Assembly (NCBI GenBank): GCA_040757595.1
Contig: JBFLWP010000001.1
Span: forward strand, 289,443 to 353,442
Reading direction: 5' to 3'
Length of the DNA: 64,000 nt
Source of the DNA: Nitrospirota bacterium
GTDB taxonomy: Bacteria; Nitrospirota; Nitrospiria; Nitrospirales; Nitrospiraceae
Position 1 is the first letter of the stretch; every line of letters starts with the position of its first letter. Shown here in pieces: positions 10,065 to 18,381 of this stretch. Under the pieces are notes generated by a model. It saw nothing but the letters and a program-made list of their open reading frames with translations. It ran no database searches and was not told the DNA's origin. The position numbers and the translations under genes were made by a program.

Positions 10065-10148
10065 GACGTTCCTCCATGGCAACACGGCCGGGATGCACGA
10101 CGCGCGTTCCATCCCGGCCGCGGGTTGACTCCGTCTCCCAGCTCCTCA

Positions 10149-10523
10149 TTACTGAGCCAGTATCGGTGCGGGCACCGAGATCCCGTATTCCTGAACGGGC
10201 GTCACCATGACCGAGAAGTTGAACAGCTCGTCCGCAGCGACGTCGTTGATCCCGTGCGCCCGTCCCTGGAGCATCCTGAAGAACCGGTTCATCTCGACCT
10301 TGACGGTGCGTTGATCGCCCCGGTTCATGGCGTCACGGACGAGGTTCAGCTTCTGCAGGTAGGGATCCCAGTTCGAGGAGGGATAGTTAGTTTTGTAGAA
10401 GGCCAACGAGTTCGTGATCTCGTCGACCCAATTGCTCTGGGCCAGCGCGATGGCCGCGACCAGACACAGGGAGCAGGCACCGGCCAGGGCAATCGACAAG
10501 CGATTCAATCCGGGGCCTTTCAT
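10149..10523 (-). CDS. Small exported protein of unknown function (124 aa)
   Basis: The start at 10523 is set by a near-ideal ribosome site (AAGGAGGTGGCT) and by a signal peptide with cleavage after ALA (LVAAIALAQSNW). The mature part is about 95 residues, probably helical, with no cysteines or heme sites. I do not recognise the family. It lies in the run of exported proteins between 8.6 and 12.5 kb. Confidence 0.72.
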   Translation of the reverse strand: MKGPGLNRLSIALAGACSLCLVAAIALAQSNWVDEITNSLAFYKTNYPSSNWDPYLQKLNLVRDAMNRGDQRTVKVEMNRFFRMLQGRAHGINDVAADELFNFSVMVTPVQEYGISVPAPILAQ

Positions 10524-10572
10524 AGCCACCTCCTTCTTTGATCGCGTTCCGCTTCGCCCCATTGAGGCGGGC

Positions 10573-10902
10573 TCAGAAGCCGAGGCTGGAAATCTCGTCC
10601 TGCAGCCTCATGTCCTCGAGCGTCTGCTCATCGAAGATCTGCCGCTCGCCGTAGGGGCTCTTGGCGTCCTCCCTCCCTATGCTCTCCGGCACCTTCATCG
10701 GACGCTCCATGCCGGGACCCAGTTCGGTGTGGGACGATGCCTCCTTCTGCGGCGCGGCCTTGGTCTCAATGTTCTGTTGCGTCGCCTCCTTTTGCACTGA
10801 AGAGCCTTGCCCCGGCTGATCGGCCGCGAGGACCAGCGGAACGCTGAGCAGGGCCAGCGCGACGACGATGACGACTCCGCCTATGAGCGCATGGACTCTC
10901 AT
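10573..10902 (-). CDS. Small exported, Gln/Glu-rich protein of unknown function
   Basis: This 109-residue protein starts at 10902 behind a strong ribosome site (AAGGAGGTGTGGTT). A hydrophobic signal or anchor (about 4-27) ends in LVLAADQPGQG. The rest is hydrophilic and low in complexity, rich in Q, E, K and S, so it is probably disordered. No known family is evident. It is 49 bases upstream of the next small exported protein gene. Confidence 0.68.
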   Translation of the reverse strand: MRVHALIGGVVIVVALALLSVPLVLAADQPGQGSSVQKEATQQNIETKAAPQKEASSHTELGPGMERPMKVPESIGREDAKSPYGERQIFDEQTLEDMRLQDEISSLGF

Positions 10903-10994
10903 AACCACACCTCCTTCTTGAACGACGGGGTTGGGACTGCTGGTGACCGCCTGTCCAACAATGCCGTATAGCCTCCCGCCCACAGAACGTTCGA

Positions 10995-11243
10995 TTAGGC
11001 TCCGGAAGAGTGCAGTTGTTCGACGCGGCGGGCCCCAACCTGACGGCACACCAGCAATTCGTACTCGAACCCTCGCTTGCGGAGAAGGACGACGCCCTGA
11101 CGACTCAGGGCGTCGACGGCGTGGAAGATCTCGTTCCAGCTCAATTGGGGGAGTTGCCGGCTCAACTGTTCCATCGTGATGACCGAGCCGGACGGGAGCG
11201 CCTCGAGCACGAGGGTTTCGGAACGTGGTCTCTCGGAAGCCAT
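10995..11243 (-). CDS. Small winged-helix-like protein
   Basis: This 82-residue cytoplasmic protein begins behind GGGGTAGCC. The central part (EQLSRQLPQLSWNEIFHAVD, then ALSRQGVVLLRKRGFEYEL) looks like a short helix-turn-helix with a beta wing. That suggests a DNA-binding or protein-docking role, but no family can be named. It lies inside the operon-like run of envelope proteins and could be a local regulator. Confidence 0.62.
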   Translation of the reverse strand: MASERPRSETLVLEALPSGSVITMEQLSRQLPQLSWNEIFHAVDALSRQGVVLLRKRGFEYELLVCRQVGARRVEQLHSSGA

Positions 11244-11311
11244 GGCTACCCCTCAGGCAAAGCCCGGCTGCCCAGGCTTGCCTCGATCCGCCTCACCAAG
11301 CAGGCAGATCG

Positions 11312-11479
11312 TCAGGCCGCATGCTTCGAGCTGGATCCTGTCTGTTCGGAGCGACCGGCAGGCGCCGTTTCGTCCCCGATCGTCATCCGTCGCCCGGAGT
11401 ACAGGATTTCCAGGCAGATGAAAACCAGTGACAGCAAAGCCACGAGACCTGCAACGATCCCCCAGTATCCCCACGACAT
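11312..11479 (-). CDS. Small single-span membrane protein (55 aa)
   Basis: The ATG at 11479 has the ribosome site GGAGAAATTGCC. The peptide has one membrane helix (about residues 4-26, YWGIVAGLVALLSLVFICLE) and a short hydrophilic tail with Ser and Glu. It is just downstream of the larger membrane protein at 11508-12464 and may associate with it. Function unknown. Confidence 0.62.
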   Translation of the reverse strand: MSWGYWGIVAGLVALLSLVFICLEILYSGRRMTIGDETAPAGRSEQTGSSSKHAA

Positions 11480-11507
11480 GGCAATTTCTCCGGCCAGGCC
11501 GGCGTTG

Positions 11508-12464
11508 TTACGCTGTCTTCCGGTATGTTCCCCCGGCAGCCTCCGCCTGGCCCTCCGCCACAAAAACCGGTTCATGCTCGACGCTCGGCGTGAGCAGCCC
11601 GGCCAGGAACAGCCCGACCAACAGAGCCGACGCCGCGAACAGGAACCCGACCGGCACCTCCGGCCAGGAGCGCGGCTGCGTCATCGGCACGGTCTCTCCG
11701 GGCCTCGTCAGGGCGTCGGCTGAGGCAAGGTGATCGAAGCGATCCGCGACCTGCTCGTGGTGAATCGAGGCGATGGTAACCGCAGCCAGTTGCTCCTGAG
11801 TTCCAGCGCGGGCTTCTCGGTACCCATCCTGAACCAGCGTAAAGGCGGCGATTGCCTCCCCCATCCGCTGCTGCACCTGGCTCGCGAGCTGATCGTGGGC
11901 CAGGCTGGTCGCCACGATTTGCCACCCAAGCAGCGACTGATGAAGGCGCTGGTAGTCCTCCTCCATCCGGCCGGCGTTCAGCTCGGCGAGACGGATCATT
12001 CGCCGGTTGTAGCCCCCGTCAAGTTGGGCCGGCGACAGGAGCCCGTTTTTCACGCCTCTCGTCGTAAAGTTCACGATCGTGCGCCCCAGCACGTACTGGA
12101 CCCGGATGGCATGGTCGGCCTCCAGGGAGGTCTCGTACATTCCGACCCGCTCAACCAGTTCGAACGGCGTGAACTGCACGCGCTGGCCGGTGAGCAGCGC
12201 CCGGCTCAGCGCCATCGCGGCCTTGGCCATGTCGCGCTGTTCCTGCCGCTCCAGGAGGTAATCCTCCACGATCGCCTGTCCCAGAGCCGGCTGCACCCAT
12301 TGCATCGCGTCCAACGGGCTCACGAGCTGTGCGGCCGAGTCCGTCTGGGATGCGGCCGCTTCGAGGGTGCCGTTTGCGGATATGAAGATGAAGTATCCGC
12401 CGAGCACCGTTGCAAAGACGCCCACCGCGACCATCAAATCGACTGGTTCAAGCCGTCGTTTCAT
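11508..12464 (-). CDS. Two-span membrane protein of unknown function (318 aa)
   Basis: The ATG has a strong ribosome site (GGAGGAGGTTGCG). Membrane helices lie at about 8-29 (LMVAVGVFATVLGGYFIFI) and 268-290 (VGFLFAASALLVGLFLAGLL). Between them are about 240 residues of mostly helical, probably extracytoplasmic sequence rich in Gln and Ala. The layout resembles an extracytoplasmic helical sensor or chemoreceptor-like domain without a signalling output. It is the first gene after the sigma-54 promoter, and the small genes below follow it on the same strand. Confidence 0.7.
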   Translation of the reverse strand: MKRRLEPVDLMVAVGVFATVLGGYFIFISANGTLEAAASQTDSAAQLVSPLDAMQWVQPALGQAIVEDYLLERQEQRDMAKAAMALSRALLTGQRVQFTPFELVERVGMYETSLEADHAIRVQYVLGRTIVNFTTRGVKNGLLSPAQLDGGYNRRMIRLAELNAGRMEEDYQRLHQSLLGWQIVATSLAHDQLASQVQQRMGEAIAAFTLVQDGYREARAGTQEQLAAVTIASIHHEQVADRFDHLASADALTRPGETVPMTQPRSWPEVPVGFLFAASALLVGLFLAGLLTPSVEHEPVFVAEGQAEAAGGTYRKTA

Positions 12465-12564
12465 CGCAACCTCCTCCCTTGCCGCCCCGGCCGCCGTTTC
12501 GGCTCAGCCGAGCGCCATCACCGTGACCAGGGTTATCCCCGTCTCCGCACCCCTTCTGTGTGAG

Positions 12565-12579
12565 GCAAGCGCAATGCCA
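12565..12579 (-). promoter_or_regulatory. Sigma-54 (-24/-12) promoter
   Basis: On the minus strand the sequence reads TGGCAT, five bases, then TTGC. The GG and GC have the exact spacing needed for RpoN. It is 100 bases upstream of the ATG at 12464 in otherwise non-coding DNA, so transcription would start near 12553. It implies that the envelope-protein run (12464 down to about 9564) is controlled by an NtrC-type activator. One is encoded at 887-2251, but no enhancer site was identified. Confidence 0.6.
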
Positions 12580-12824
12580 CGCAGCTTCCCTCCAAGCTCT
12601 TGATCTTCTTCATGAGACCGCTCGATGGACAGAGTCATCCTGGTGGCTTTCCACCACCAACAGACCAAAACCACCAAGATCACCTGCCTCAAGCCGGTGC
12701 GTGCGACAACCGATACTAGAGGTGCCCCGTGTCCCGGACTCGGAAGTTTCCCCGTTCTTTGCCGTGCTCCGATCAGCACGAGACGATTGCGCAGCGCGTC
12801 TCGACAAGATCCGCATCGAGAAAG

Positions 12825-13142
12825 ATGCAACGAGAATTGTACAGAGTCAGAATCAGCCGGACAGGGCAACTCTGTCACGGGGACAGACGGGCCACCTGTG
12901 AAGTTGTGGAGGTCACCCAGAAGGGGATCGGGCTGAAGACGGAGATGACTCTGGCCCAGGGCGATTCCATAGAGCTCGAATGTGCGCTCTCAGCCCGGCA
13001 CCCGCTCCGCTGCACGCTGCAGGTGATCCATGCGGCCTACCCGCACGTGGGGGGACGGATTACCGTCATATCCCCCGACCATGAACGGCAGCTCTTCCGG
13101 TTCATCGAGGACCATGCGGCCGCCTGCTTAGGCACCTGCTGA
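12825..13142 (+). CDS. PilZ-domain protein
   Basis: This protein of 105 residues has a single PilZ domain, the c-di-GMP-binding fold. The first signature RxxxR is present as RELYR at residues 3-7. The second, normally [D/N]xSxxG, reads EVTQKG, with conservative changes. I set the start at the ATG at 12825 because the domain begins at once. An earlier in-frame ATG (12729) would add an uncharacteristic basic extension. The nearby diguanylate cyclase at 16578-17477 could supply its ligand. The EamA transporter gene follows by 13 bases. Confidence 0.72.
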   Translation: MQRELYRVRISRTGQLCHGDRRATCEVVEVTQKGIGLKTEMTLAQGDSIELECALSARHPLRCTLQVIHAAYPHVGGRITVISPDHERQLFRFIEDHAAACLGTC

Positions 13143-13155
13143 GGGGAAGCGGCTC

Positions 13156-14049
13156 ATGGTCTTCAGCCATTCAGACAGCTCTCGCGACTCCACCTCCCTC
13201 GTCTACCTCCTCTCCGCCATGCTGATGCTCAGCACGGTGTCGCCCGTGACCAAAGACGTGTTGAAAGAGGGCACCATCCCTCCGTTCGAGCTGGTCTGCC
13301 TGCGGCTGTTGATCGCCTTCCTGTTTCTCTTCCTGATCGCGCTGACCGGCCCGCGCCAGGAGCTGTTCGGCTTGACGTGGAAAGACGTGTTCCGGTTGAC
13401 CCTGCTGGGTCTCCTGGGAGTCGGGGTGGCCTACGGATGCGCCGCCTGGGCTCTGCTGTACACCAGCGTGACCCACTACGCCCTGATCTACAGCCTCAAC
13501 CCCTCCCTGACCGCCCTGTTCAGCTTTCTCATGAGAAAGGAGCGGTTGAGTCTCGCGAAGGTCTCGGGGATCCTGCTGTCGCTGGCCGGTTGCCTGCTCT
13601 CGATCCCGGAGGGGTTTCAGGACCGGGGCGTCGGGTTCGGCGATGCGCTGGTCTTCGTCTTTACGGTTTCCGCCTCAGCCTCGATCGTGCTCAGCTCCGG
13701 CATCGTGCGACGGTACGGGGCCCCCATCGCCACCACCGTCATGTTCGGCAGCAGCACGTTCATCCTCCTGTTCGGGGGCCTTGTCTGGTCGGTCCCCTAC
13801 AACCTGCACCTGACGGTCAAGGACGGGTTCTGGATCCTGTACATCGGGCTGGCCACGGCCGGCGTCTTCGTTCTGCGCCACCTCTCGCTGAGGGCCCTCT
13901 CGCCGGTCACGGTCGGTGCATTCCACAACCTGGTCCCGATTTTCGGGGTCGTGCTGGCCTATCTGTTTCTGGATGAACCGGTGACGGCCCAGATGGTGCT
14001 CGGAGGGGCCACGATCCTGACCGGGGTGGAGCTGGTCAGGCGCGGCTGA
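13156..14049 (+). CDS. EamA/DMT-family transporter
   Basis: This 297-residue protein has about ten hydrophobic segments arranged as two EamA repeats, typical of the drug/metabolite transporter superfamily. Each repeat ends in the usual amphipathic pattern, for example LLYTSVTHYALIYSLNPSLT in the first and LSLRALSPVTVGAFHNLVPI in the second. The substrate (amino acid, sugar or metabolite export) cannot be predicted. It closely follows the PilZ gene and is convergent with mutS2. Confidence 0.88.
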   Translation: MVFSHSDSSRDSTSLVYLLSAMLMLSTVSPVTKDVLKEGTIPPFELVCLRLLIAFLFLFLIALTGPRQELFGLTWKDVFRLTLLGLLGVGVAYGCAAWALLYTSVTHYALIYSLNPSLTALFSFLMRKERLSLAKVSGILLSLAGCLLSIPEGFQDRGVGFGDALVFVFTVSASASIVLSSGIVRRYGAPIATTVMFGSSTFILLFGGLVWSVPYNLHLTVKDGFWILYIGLATAGVFVLRHLSLRALSPVTVGAFHNLVPIFGVVLAYLFLDEPVTAQMVLGGATILTGVELVRRG

Positions 14050-14060
14050 ACGGAGGGCCG

Positions 14061-16490
14061 TTATTTCAGCTCGGCGACCGTGACGCCGTCTCCGCCTTCG
14101 GACCGGTCCCCCGGCCTGAACGAGGCGACGTAGGGAGAGTGGGTCAGATACTCCCGGACGGCCGTCTTGAGGCGGCCGGTTCCGTGTCCGTGAATGATGC
14201 GGAGGAAGGGCTCGCCGTTGAGCGCCGCCCGGTCCAGCGAGGCCGTGACGGCTTCCACGGCTTCGTCGGCGGCCATGCCGCGGAGGTCCACGACGCCGGC
14301 GGCTTCGGAGTCGGCGGAGGACCCTTGCCCGTGGCGCGCCGGAGCAGGCCGCCCGCTTGACCGCTGGGGCTCCGCCCCCTTGCCGGCCAGCCCCACGAGG
14401 CCCGACGGGGCCACGGACATCTCAGTCTCGCCGATGCGGATCCGCACGCGCTTCCTCCCCTGCGGCGCCTCCAGCAACGTCCCGACCGTGCCCAGCCCGA
14501 CGATCTCGACCCGATCCCCCGGACGAAGCCGCTCGACCGGCACGGTCTCGGCCGGCTTCACCAGAAGCTGGCGGGCCCGCTCCCCAATCTCCGCCAGCCG
14601 TTGTTTGGTCTCGCGAGCCCTGGCCTGCGTCCGTTCGTGCTTCAGCTCGTCCAGCGCGGCCTGCACCTGAGCACGGGCGTGCAGGAGCGTCTCCGTCAGC
14701 TTCCGCTTGGCTCCCTTCCGCTCCTCCTGCTCCGAGCGGCGCAGCCGCTCCGCGATCGCTTCCGCCTCCCGCGCGGACCGCTCCGCCTCCTCTCTGAGCG
14801 CCGCGGTCCGCTCGAGGTCCTCGTCCAGCCGCCGCTGCCGGTCGTGGAGATCCGTCAGCATCCGCTCCAGCGTCTGGTCCTCCCGCCTCAGGAGTCCGCG
14901 GGCGTGGGCCAGCAGCTCCTCGTCCATCCCGAGACGGCCGGCGATCTCGATGGCGGAGGAGCCGCCGGGCAGATTCATCAGGAGCCGGTAGGTCGGAGCC
15001 AGCCGGGCGACATCGAACTCGACGCAGGCGTTCAGGAAGCCGGGCGTCGTCTGGGCCAGGACCTTGAGCCGGTTGTAGTGGGTCGTCACGATCACCTTCA
15101 TCCCCAGCGAGGCCAGGCGCAGCAACAGGGCCTCCGCGAGCGCCGCCCCCTCGGCCGGGTCGGTGGAGGTGACGGGCTCGTCGAGGAGCACGAGCGCCCC
15201 GCTGCCTCCCGACGGCGCCTCTCCGGCCCCGCGAGGCCGGGACGCCGAGGCCGCGTGCTCCAGGAGCCGGATCATCTGGGTGACGTGGGCGGAGAAGCTG
15301 GAGAGGTCCCGGGTCAGGTCCTGGGCGTCCCCGATGTCCGCGTAGACCTCCGGAAAGAACGCCATGACCGAATCGGCCCCGCAGGGCACCGGCAGGCCGG
15401 CCCGCACCATGAGCGCGAACAGGCCGAGGAGCTTGAGGGTGACGGTTTTCCCGCCGGTGTTCGGTCCGGAAACGATCAATACCCGCACGGATTCGTCCAG
15501 CAGGATGTCGTTGGCGACGACCCGCTCCCTGGCCAGGACGAGCAGCGGATGACGCGCCTGCCGCAGCGCCACGCGCCCGACCCCGTTCAAGGCGACGACC
15601 CGGCCGTTGACCAGCCGGCCGAAGGCCGCTTTGGCCGCGATGCAGTCCAGCTCGGCCAGGCCTTCGGCGCCCAGCTTCAGCGCCAGCCCGTGGGCCGCCA
15701 CCTGGACGGACAGGTCCGCGAGGATCCGCTTGACCTCCCGCTCCACATCCAGCTCCGCGACCTTGATCCCGTTGTTCAACTCAACCAGCTCGCGCGGCTC
15801 GAAGAAGACCGTGGCCCCGCTGGCCGAGACGTCGTGCACGATGCCGGGAATCTTCGTGCGCATTTCCGACTTGACCGGCACGACGTACCGCCCTTCCCGT
15901 TGCGCGAAGTACCGCTCCTGCAGGACCTCGGCGTAGCGGGCCGAGGCCAGGATCGCCTCCAGCCGGTGCCGCATCTGCTGCTTGAGGTCCTGCGCATGGC
16001 GGGTCAGCCGGCGCAGATCGGGCGTGGCCGACTCGCGGACGTTGCCTTCCTGATCCACGCACTGGTCGATCGCGTCCCTGAGAGACTCCAGTTGGCCCAA
16101 CCCCTCCACGCCCGACGCCGCGGCGCAGAGGGCCGGGGCCTGCTCGGCCCGAGCCCGCAGGTAGCGGACGACCTGCCTCCCCACGCCCAGCAGGATCGAG
16201 AGGTCCCGCAGGTCGTGAGCCTCCAGGGACGCGCCCTTGGCCGCACGGCCCAGGGCCTCGCGCACGTCGGGGAAGGCCGGCGACGGGAACGGGTCCGTGC
16301 CCTCGCCCAGCGCCAGCATCTCCGCGGTTTCCCGGAGCCGGCTGGTCGCCGCATCGAGCCCGGCCTCCGGCGGAAGGGATCGGCACCGCTCGATCCCCAT
16401 GGTGGAGCGAGCCTGGCCGGCCAGGATCTCCAAGACCCGGTCCCATTCGAGCACGCGCTCGGCCTGTCGGAATGGCGTCTGGCCATCCAT
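14061..16490 (-). CDS. mutS2: Endonuclease MutS2 with Smr domain
   Basis: This MutS-family ATPase of 809 residues lacks the mismatch-recognition domain. The ATPase core has Walker A (GPNTGGKT) and the LLDEPVTSTDPAEGAAL stretch. A KOW-like segment follows a long coiled coil. A C-terminal Smr nuclease domain begins VVDLRGMAADEA and includes the IIHGHGTGRLK motif. MutS2 proteins suppress recombination and, in Bacillus, act on collided ribosomes by splitting them. RqcH/NFACT is encoded nearby (18382-19836) and works on the products of ribosome splitting, so the pairing is of interest. The promoter's -10 box is only 10 bases from the ATG. Confidence 0.95.
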   Translation of the reverse strand: MDGQTPFRQAERVLEWDRVLEILAGQARSTMGIERCRSLPPEAGLDAATSRLRETAEMLALGEGTDPFPSPAFPDVREALGRAAKGASLEAHDLRDLSILLGVGRQVVRYLRARAEQAPALCAAASGVEGLGQLESLRDAIDQCVDQEGNVRESATPDLRRLTRHAQDLKQQMRHRLEAILASARYAEVLQERYFAQREGRYVVPVKSEMRTKIPGIVHDVSASGATVFFEPRELVELNNGIKVAELDVEREVKRILADLSVQVAAHGLALKLGAEGLAELDCIAAKAAFGRLVNGRVVALNGVGRVALRQARHPLLVLARERVVANDILLDESVRVLIVSGPNTGGKTVTLKLLGLFALMVRAGLPVPCGADSVMAFFPEVYADIGDAQDLTRDLSSFSAHVTQMIRLLEHAASASRPRGAGEAPSGGSGALVLLDEPVTSTDPAEGAALAEALLLRLASLGMKVIVTTHYNRLKVLAQTTPGFLNACVEFDVARLAPTYRLLMNLPGGSSAIEIAGRLGMDEELLAHARGLLRREDQTLERMLTDLHDRQRRLDEDLERTAALREEAERSAREAEAIAERLRRSEQEERKGAKRKLTETLLHARAQVQAALDELKHERTQARARETKQRLAEIGERARQLLVKPAETVPVERLRPGDRVEIVGLGTVGTLLEAPQGRKRVRIRIGETEMSVAPSGLVGLAGKGAEPQRSSGRPAPARHGQGSSADSEAAGVVDLRGMAADEAVEAVTASLDRAALNGEPFLRIIHGHGTGRLKTAVREYLTHSPYVASFRPGDRSEGGDGVTVAELK

Positions 16491-16499
16491 GTCGCAGGC

Positions 16500-16528
16500 A
16501 TGCTATCGGGCGCCTCGGGCACCGTCAA
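16500..16528 (-). promoter_or_regulatory. Sigma-70-like promoter of mutS2, nearly leaderless
   Basis: On the minus strand TTGACG, a 17-base spacer and TAGCAT are present. The predicted transcription start (about 16493) is only about three bases before the ATG at 16490, so the mRNA would have almost no leader and no ribosome site. Confidence 0.55.
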
Positions 16529-16577
16529 GCCTCGCCGACAGGACGGAAGAAGAAGAAAGGGAAAGGGAGGGAAGGGA

Positions 16578-17477
16578 TTACCGCAGACAGACCTGGTTCC
16601 GCCCGCTCTGCTTGGCGAGATAGAGCATGCGGTCCGCCATCTGGATCAGTTCTTCCAACTCGCGTCGTCCTCCGCAAGAAGGAACCACGGTGGCGCCGCC
16701 GATGCTGATGGTGACGGGAACGGTCTCCGCCCCTCCCTCGCGCAGGAATGGGCTGACCGCCACGGCTTCCCTGACCCGCTCGGCGATGTCCCGCAACTCC
16801 TGAACGGAGGGAGAGAGCAGGATGATGAACTCCTCTCCGCCCCACCGCCCGATGACATCGGTGGGACGGAACTGCTGCAGGAGCAGGGTCCCGAGCGTCT
16901 TCAACACCTGGTCGCCGACGGCGTGCCCCCAGGAATCGTTGATCAGCTTGAAGTGGTCGATGTCCGCGAGCAGGACGCTGAGCGCGTCGGCGTCGTGGGC
17001 CGCCCGGCCGACGATCCGCTCCACCTTGTCCATCCATCCGCGGCGATTCAGCAGCCCGGTCAGGGGATCGAGCGAGGCCAAGGCCTCAAACCGATCCTTG
17101 AGCTCACGATACTCCTGCTCGCGCTGCTTCGAGTCCGTGATGTCGGTAATGGTTTCCACGGCCAGAAGCCGGCTGTCCTTCGAGCGGATCGGGGACCACT
17201 GGACCAGCAGCCACTGTCCGTTCGGCATGGGAACCTCCGAGGAGGTGGCTTTTCCGGTCCGCAGGGCCTCGAGGGCCCGGCAAAATCCGCACCGGGCCGG
17301 CTGCTTCGGGATGTGCTGATAGCAGGTCTTCCCGTCGAGCTGGCCCATCAACTGCCGGCCGCTTTGATTCTGATACCGGACCTCCCACCGATCCGTGTCG
17401 ATCACCGAGATGATCGCGGGGCTGGCGTCGATCAGCTCACGAATGCTGAATCCCTGTGCCGACGTGGCGGAACTCAT
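16578..17477 (-). CDS. PAS-GGDEF diguanylate cyclase
   Basis: This soluble protein of 299 residues makes cyclic di-GMP from two GTP. A PAS domain (about 10-115) contains a cysteine cluster, C52, C63 and C66, in CYQHIPKQPARCGFC, which might bind a metal or respond to redox. A short linker helix leads to the GGDEF domain (about 135-299). The active site is GGEEF (213-217), and the inhibitory site RxxD is kept (R204-D207). It should therefore be active and feedback-inhibited. The PilZ protein at 12825 is a possible receiver. The upstream leader holds three consecutive strong hairpins. Confidence 0.93.
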   Translation of the reverse strand: MSSATSAQGFSIRELIDASPAIISVIDTDRWEVRYQNQSGRQLMGQLDGKTCYQHIPKQPARCGFCRALEALRTGKATSSEVPMPNGQWLLVQWSPIRSKDSRLLAVETITDITDSKQREQEYRELKDRFEALASLDPLTGLLNRRGWMDKVERIVGRAAHDADALSVLLADIDHFKLINDSWGHAVGDQVLKTLGTLLLQQFRPTDVIGRWGGEEFIILLSPSVQELRDIAERVREAVAVSPFLREGGAETVPVTISIGGATVVPSCGGRRELEELIQMADRMLYLAKQSGRNQVCLR

Positions 17478-17521
17478 CGCGGATTCCCTGCCGTGTGTCG
17501 ATCCTGCCGGATTGGCTGACT

Positions 17522-17612
17522 GCGGCGGTCACGCCGCCGGAGGTGCGCGGCAGGCTGGCCGCCGGAGCGGCCAGCCGTGCCTCTCGCCGGGAGGGCTTGC
17601 GCCTTCCGGGCG
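17522..17612 (-). ncRNA. Structured RNA leader upstream of the diguanylate cyclase
   Basis: Between the zinc-ribbon gene and the cyclase gene, the minus-strand RNA could fold into three hairpins in a row. At 17585-17612 there is a stem of about 12 bp with two mismatches and a GCAA loop. At 17553-17576 there is a perfect 10-bp stem with a 4-base loop. At 17522-17537 there is a perfect 6-bp stem with a 4-base loop. I could not match it to the c-di-GMP riboswitch consensus or any other known class. Confidence 0.35.
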
Positions 17613-17637
17613 ATCCATTCGGTGGGGGAGAACGGAA

Positions 17638-17862
17638 TCATGCGCTGAGCTTCACCGTCTCGTAGGTCCGCCCGGCGTCCCGACCGGCCAGGGCCTTGCC
17701 CAGCCGCGAGCGCAGGAGCAGCCGGCGCTGGCGGATCTGCGAATCCACCACGTCGCCGCACGTGATGCACCGCCAGGCGCGCAGCCAGAGATGCCCGCTG
17801 TCGTCTTCCATGTCGATGTAATGATCTACCACCATGAGTCCCCGGCACCGTTGGCATTTCAT
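17638..17862 (-). CDS. Small zinc-ribbon protein
   Basis: This protein of 74 residues has two CxxC pairs, C3/C6 (MKCQRC) and C32/C35 (RCITCGD), which should hold one zinc ion. The C-terminal half is basic (QIRQRRLLLRSRLGKAL). The pattern fits a small zinc-ribbon that could bind RNA, DNA or a protein partner, but no function can be named. It is 58 bases downstream of the small membrane protein and 160 bases ahead of the diguanylate cyclase. Confidence 0.72.
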   Translation of the reverse strand: MKCQRCRGLMVVDHYIDMEDDSGHLWLRAWRCITCGDVVDSQIRQRRLLLRSRLGKALAGRDAGRTYETVKLSA

Positions 17863-17919
17863 CGCGGCATCCCCTTTCTGCGCGCGGATCGGTCGCGCGC
17901 CTGAGTCGCCCGCCTTCGC

Positions 17920-18081
17920 TCACCCTCCTGCCAACCGAAACAGGAGCATCGAGAGCCCCGTCAGCAGACTGGCGGCTCCCACCCCCATGAAGAGCACGAT
18001 CGTGGCCGATAGGTTCATGTCGTTCACCACGGCGTCGAGCTTGCGCCCCCGCTTGCCGATTCGGCTCCTGTTCCGTGCCAT
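17920..18081 (-). CDS. Small membrane protein (53 aa)
   Basis: The start at 18081 follows a GGGGGG ribosome site. A very basic N terminus (MARNRSRIGKRGRKLD) precedes one long hydrophobic helix (about 25-50, ATIVLFMGVGAASLLTGLSM). It is probably a single-span inner-membrane peptide. The function is unknown, and the start could be further upstream. Confidence 0.5.
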   Translation of the reverse strand: MARNRSRIGKRGRKLDAVVNDMNLSATIVLFMGVGAASLLTGLSMLLFRLAGG

Positions 18082-18245
18082 ACGCCCCCCGCGTTCGTTA
18101 TCGGCGTCCACGGGACTTTCCTTAACCTGTCCCCCCTCAACACCCCAGCAACCGCTGTGCCAACGCGAAGACCGCGGATTTCCGCCGGCTCCCCTTCGAG
18201 CCTGGCGAGGAGCGCACCATCCCTTCCCCGGACGACTGGGCATTC

Positions 18246-18263
18246 CCTGCCGGCCCAGGCAGG
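18246..18263. other. Small hairpin in the 18.1-18.4 kb divergent gap
   Basis: The 300-bp gap between divergent genes at 18082-18381 holds no convincing gene. The only structure I see is CCTGCC and GGCAGG around a six-base loop. The gap presumably carries the promoters of both neighbours, but none stands out. Confidence 0.3.
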
Positions 18264-18381
18264 AACGGCGCAAAGGGCAGCCCCCCGGCGCTCAGGCGCC
18301 AACCGGCTCCCTTGATTTGCGGCCATCTTCCCGTCACACTGGCGGCGGTTTTTCTCGGTTGCCGACCGTTGAGAGAGTCCC

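Noticed and set aside
12504..12878. A 124-codon minus-strand frame in the divergent gap before the PilZ gene
   Set aside because: It runs across the sigma-54 promoter, has no ribosome site and no recognisable content.
12870..12882. A second copy of the CTGTCCCCGTCAC segment seen next to the hairpin at 35599
   Set aside because: Only about 12 of 13 bases match and no hairpin is formed there; chance similarity is likely in GC-rich DNA.
14601..17519. A 972-codon open frame opposite mutS2 and the diguanylate cyclase
   Set aside because: Same effect of GC-rich third positions. It crosses two well-identified genes and a non-coding leader.
17478..17637. A c-di-GMP (GEMM) riboswitch before the diguanylate cyclase
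   Set aside because: A GCAA tetraloop is present but the rest of the conserved core could not be matched. It is kept only as a structured leader of unknown class.
17474..17637. A continuation of coding sequence (MIPFSPTEWIARKA) after the zinc-ribbon stop
   Set aside because: It is in another frame than the zinc-ribbon gene, has no ribosome site, and overlaps the strong hairpins.
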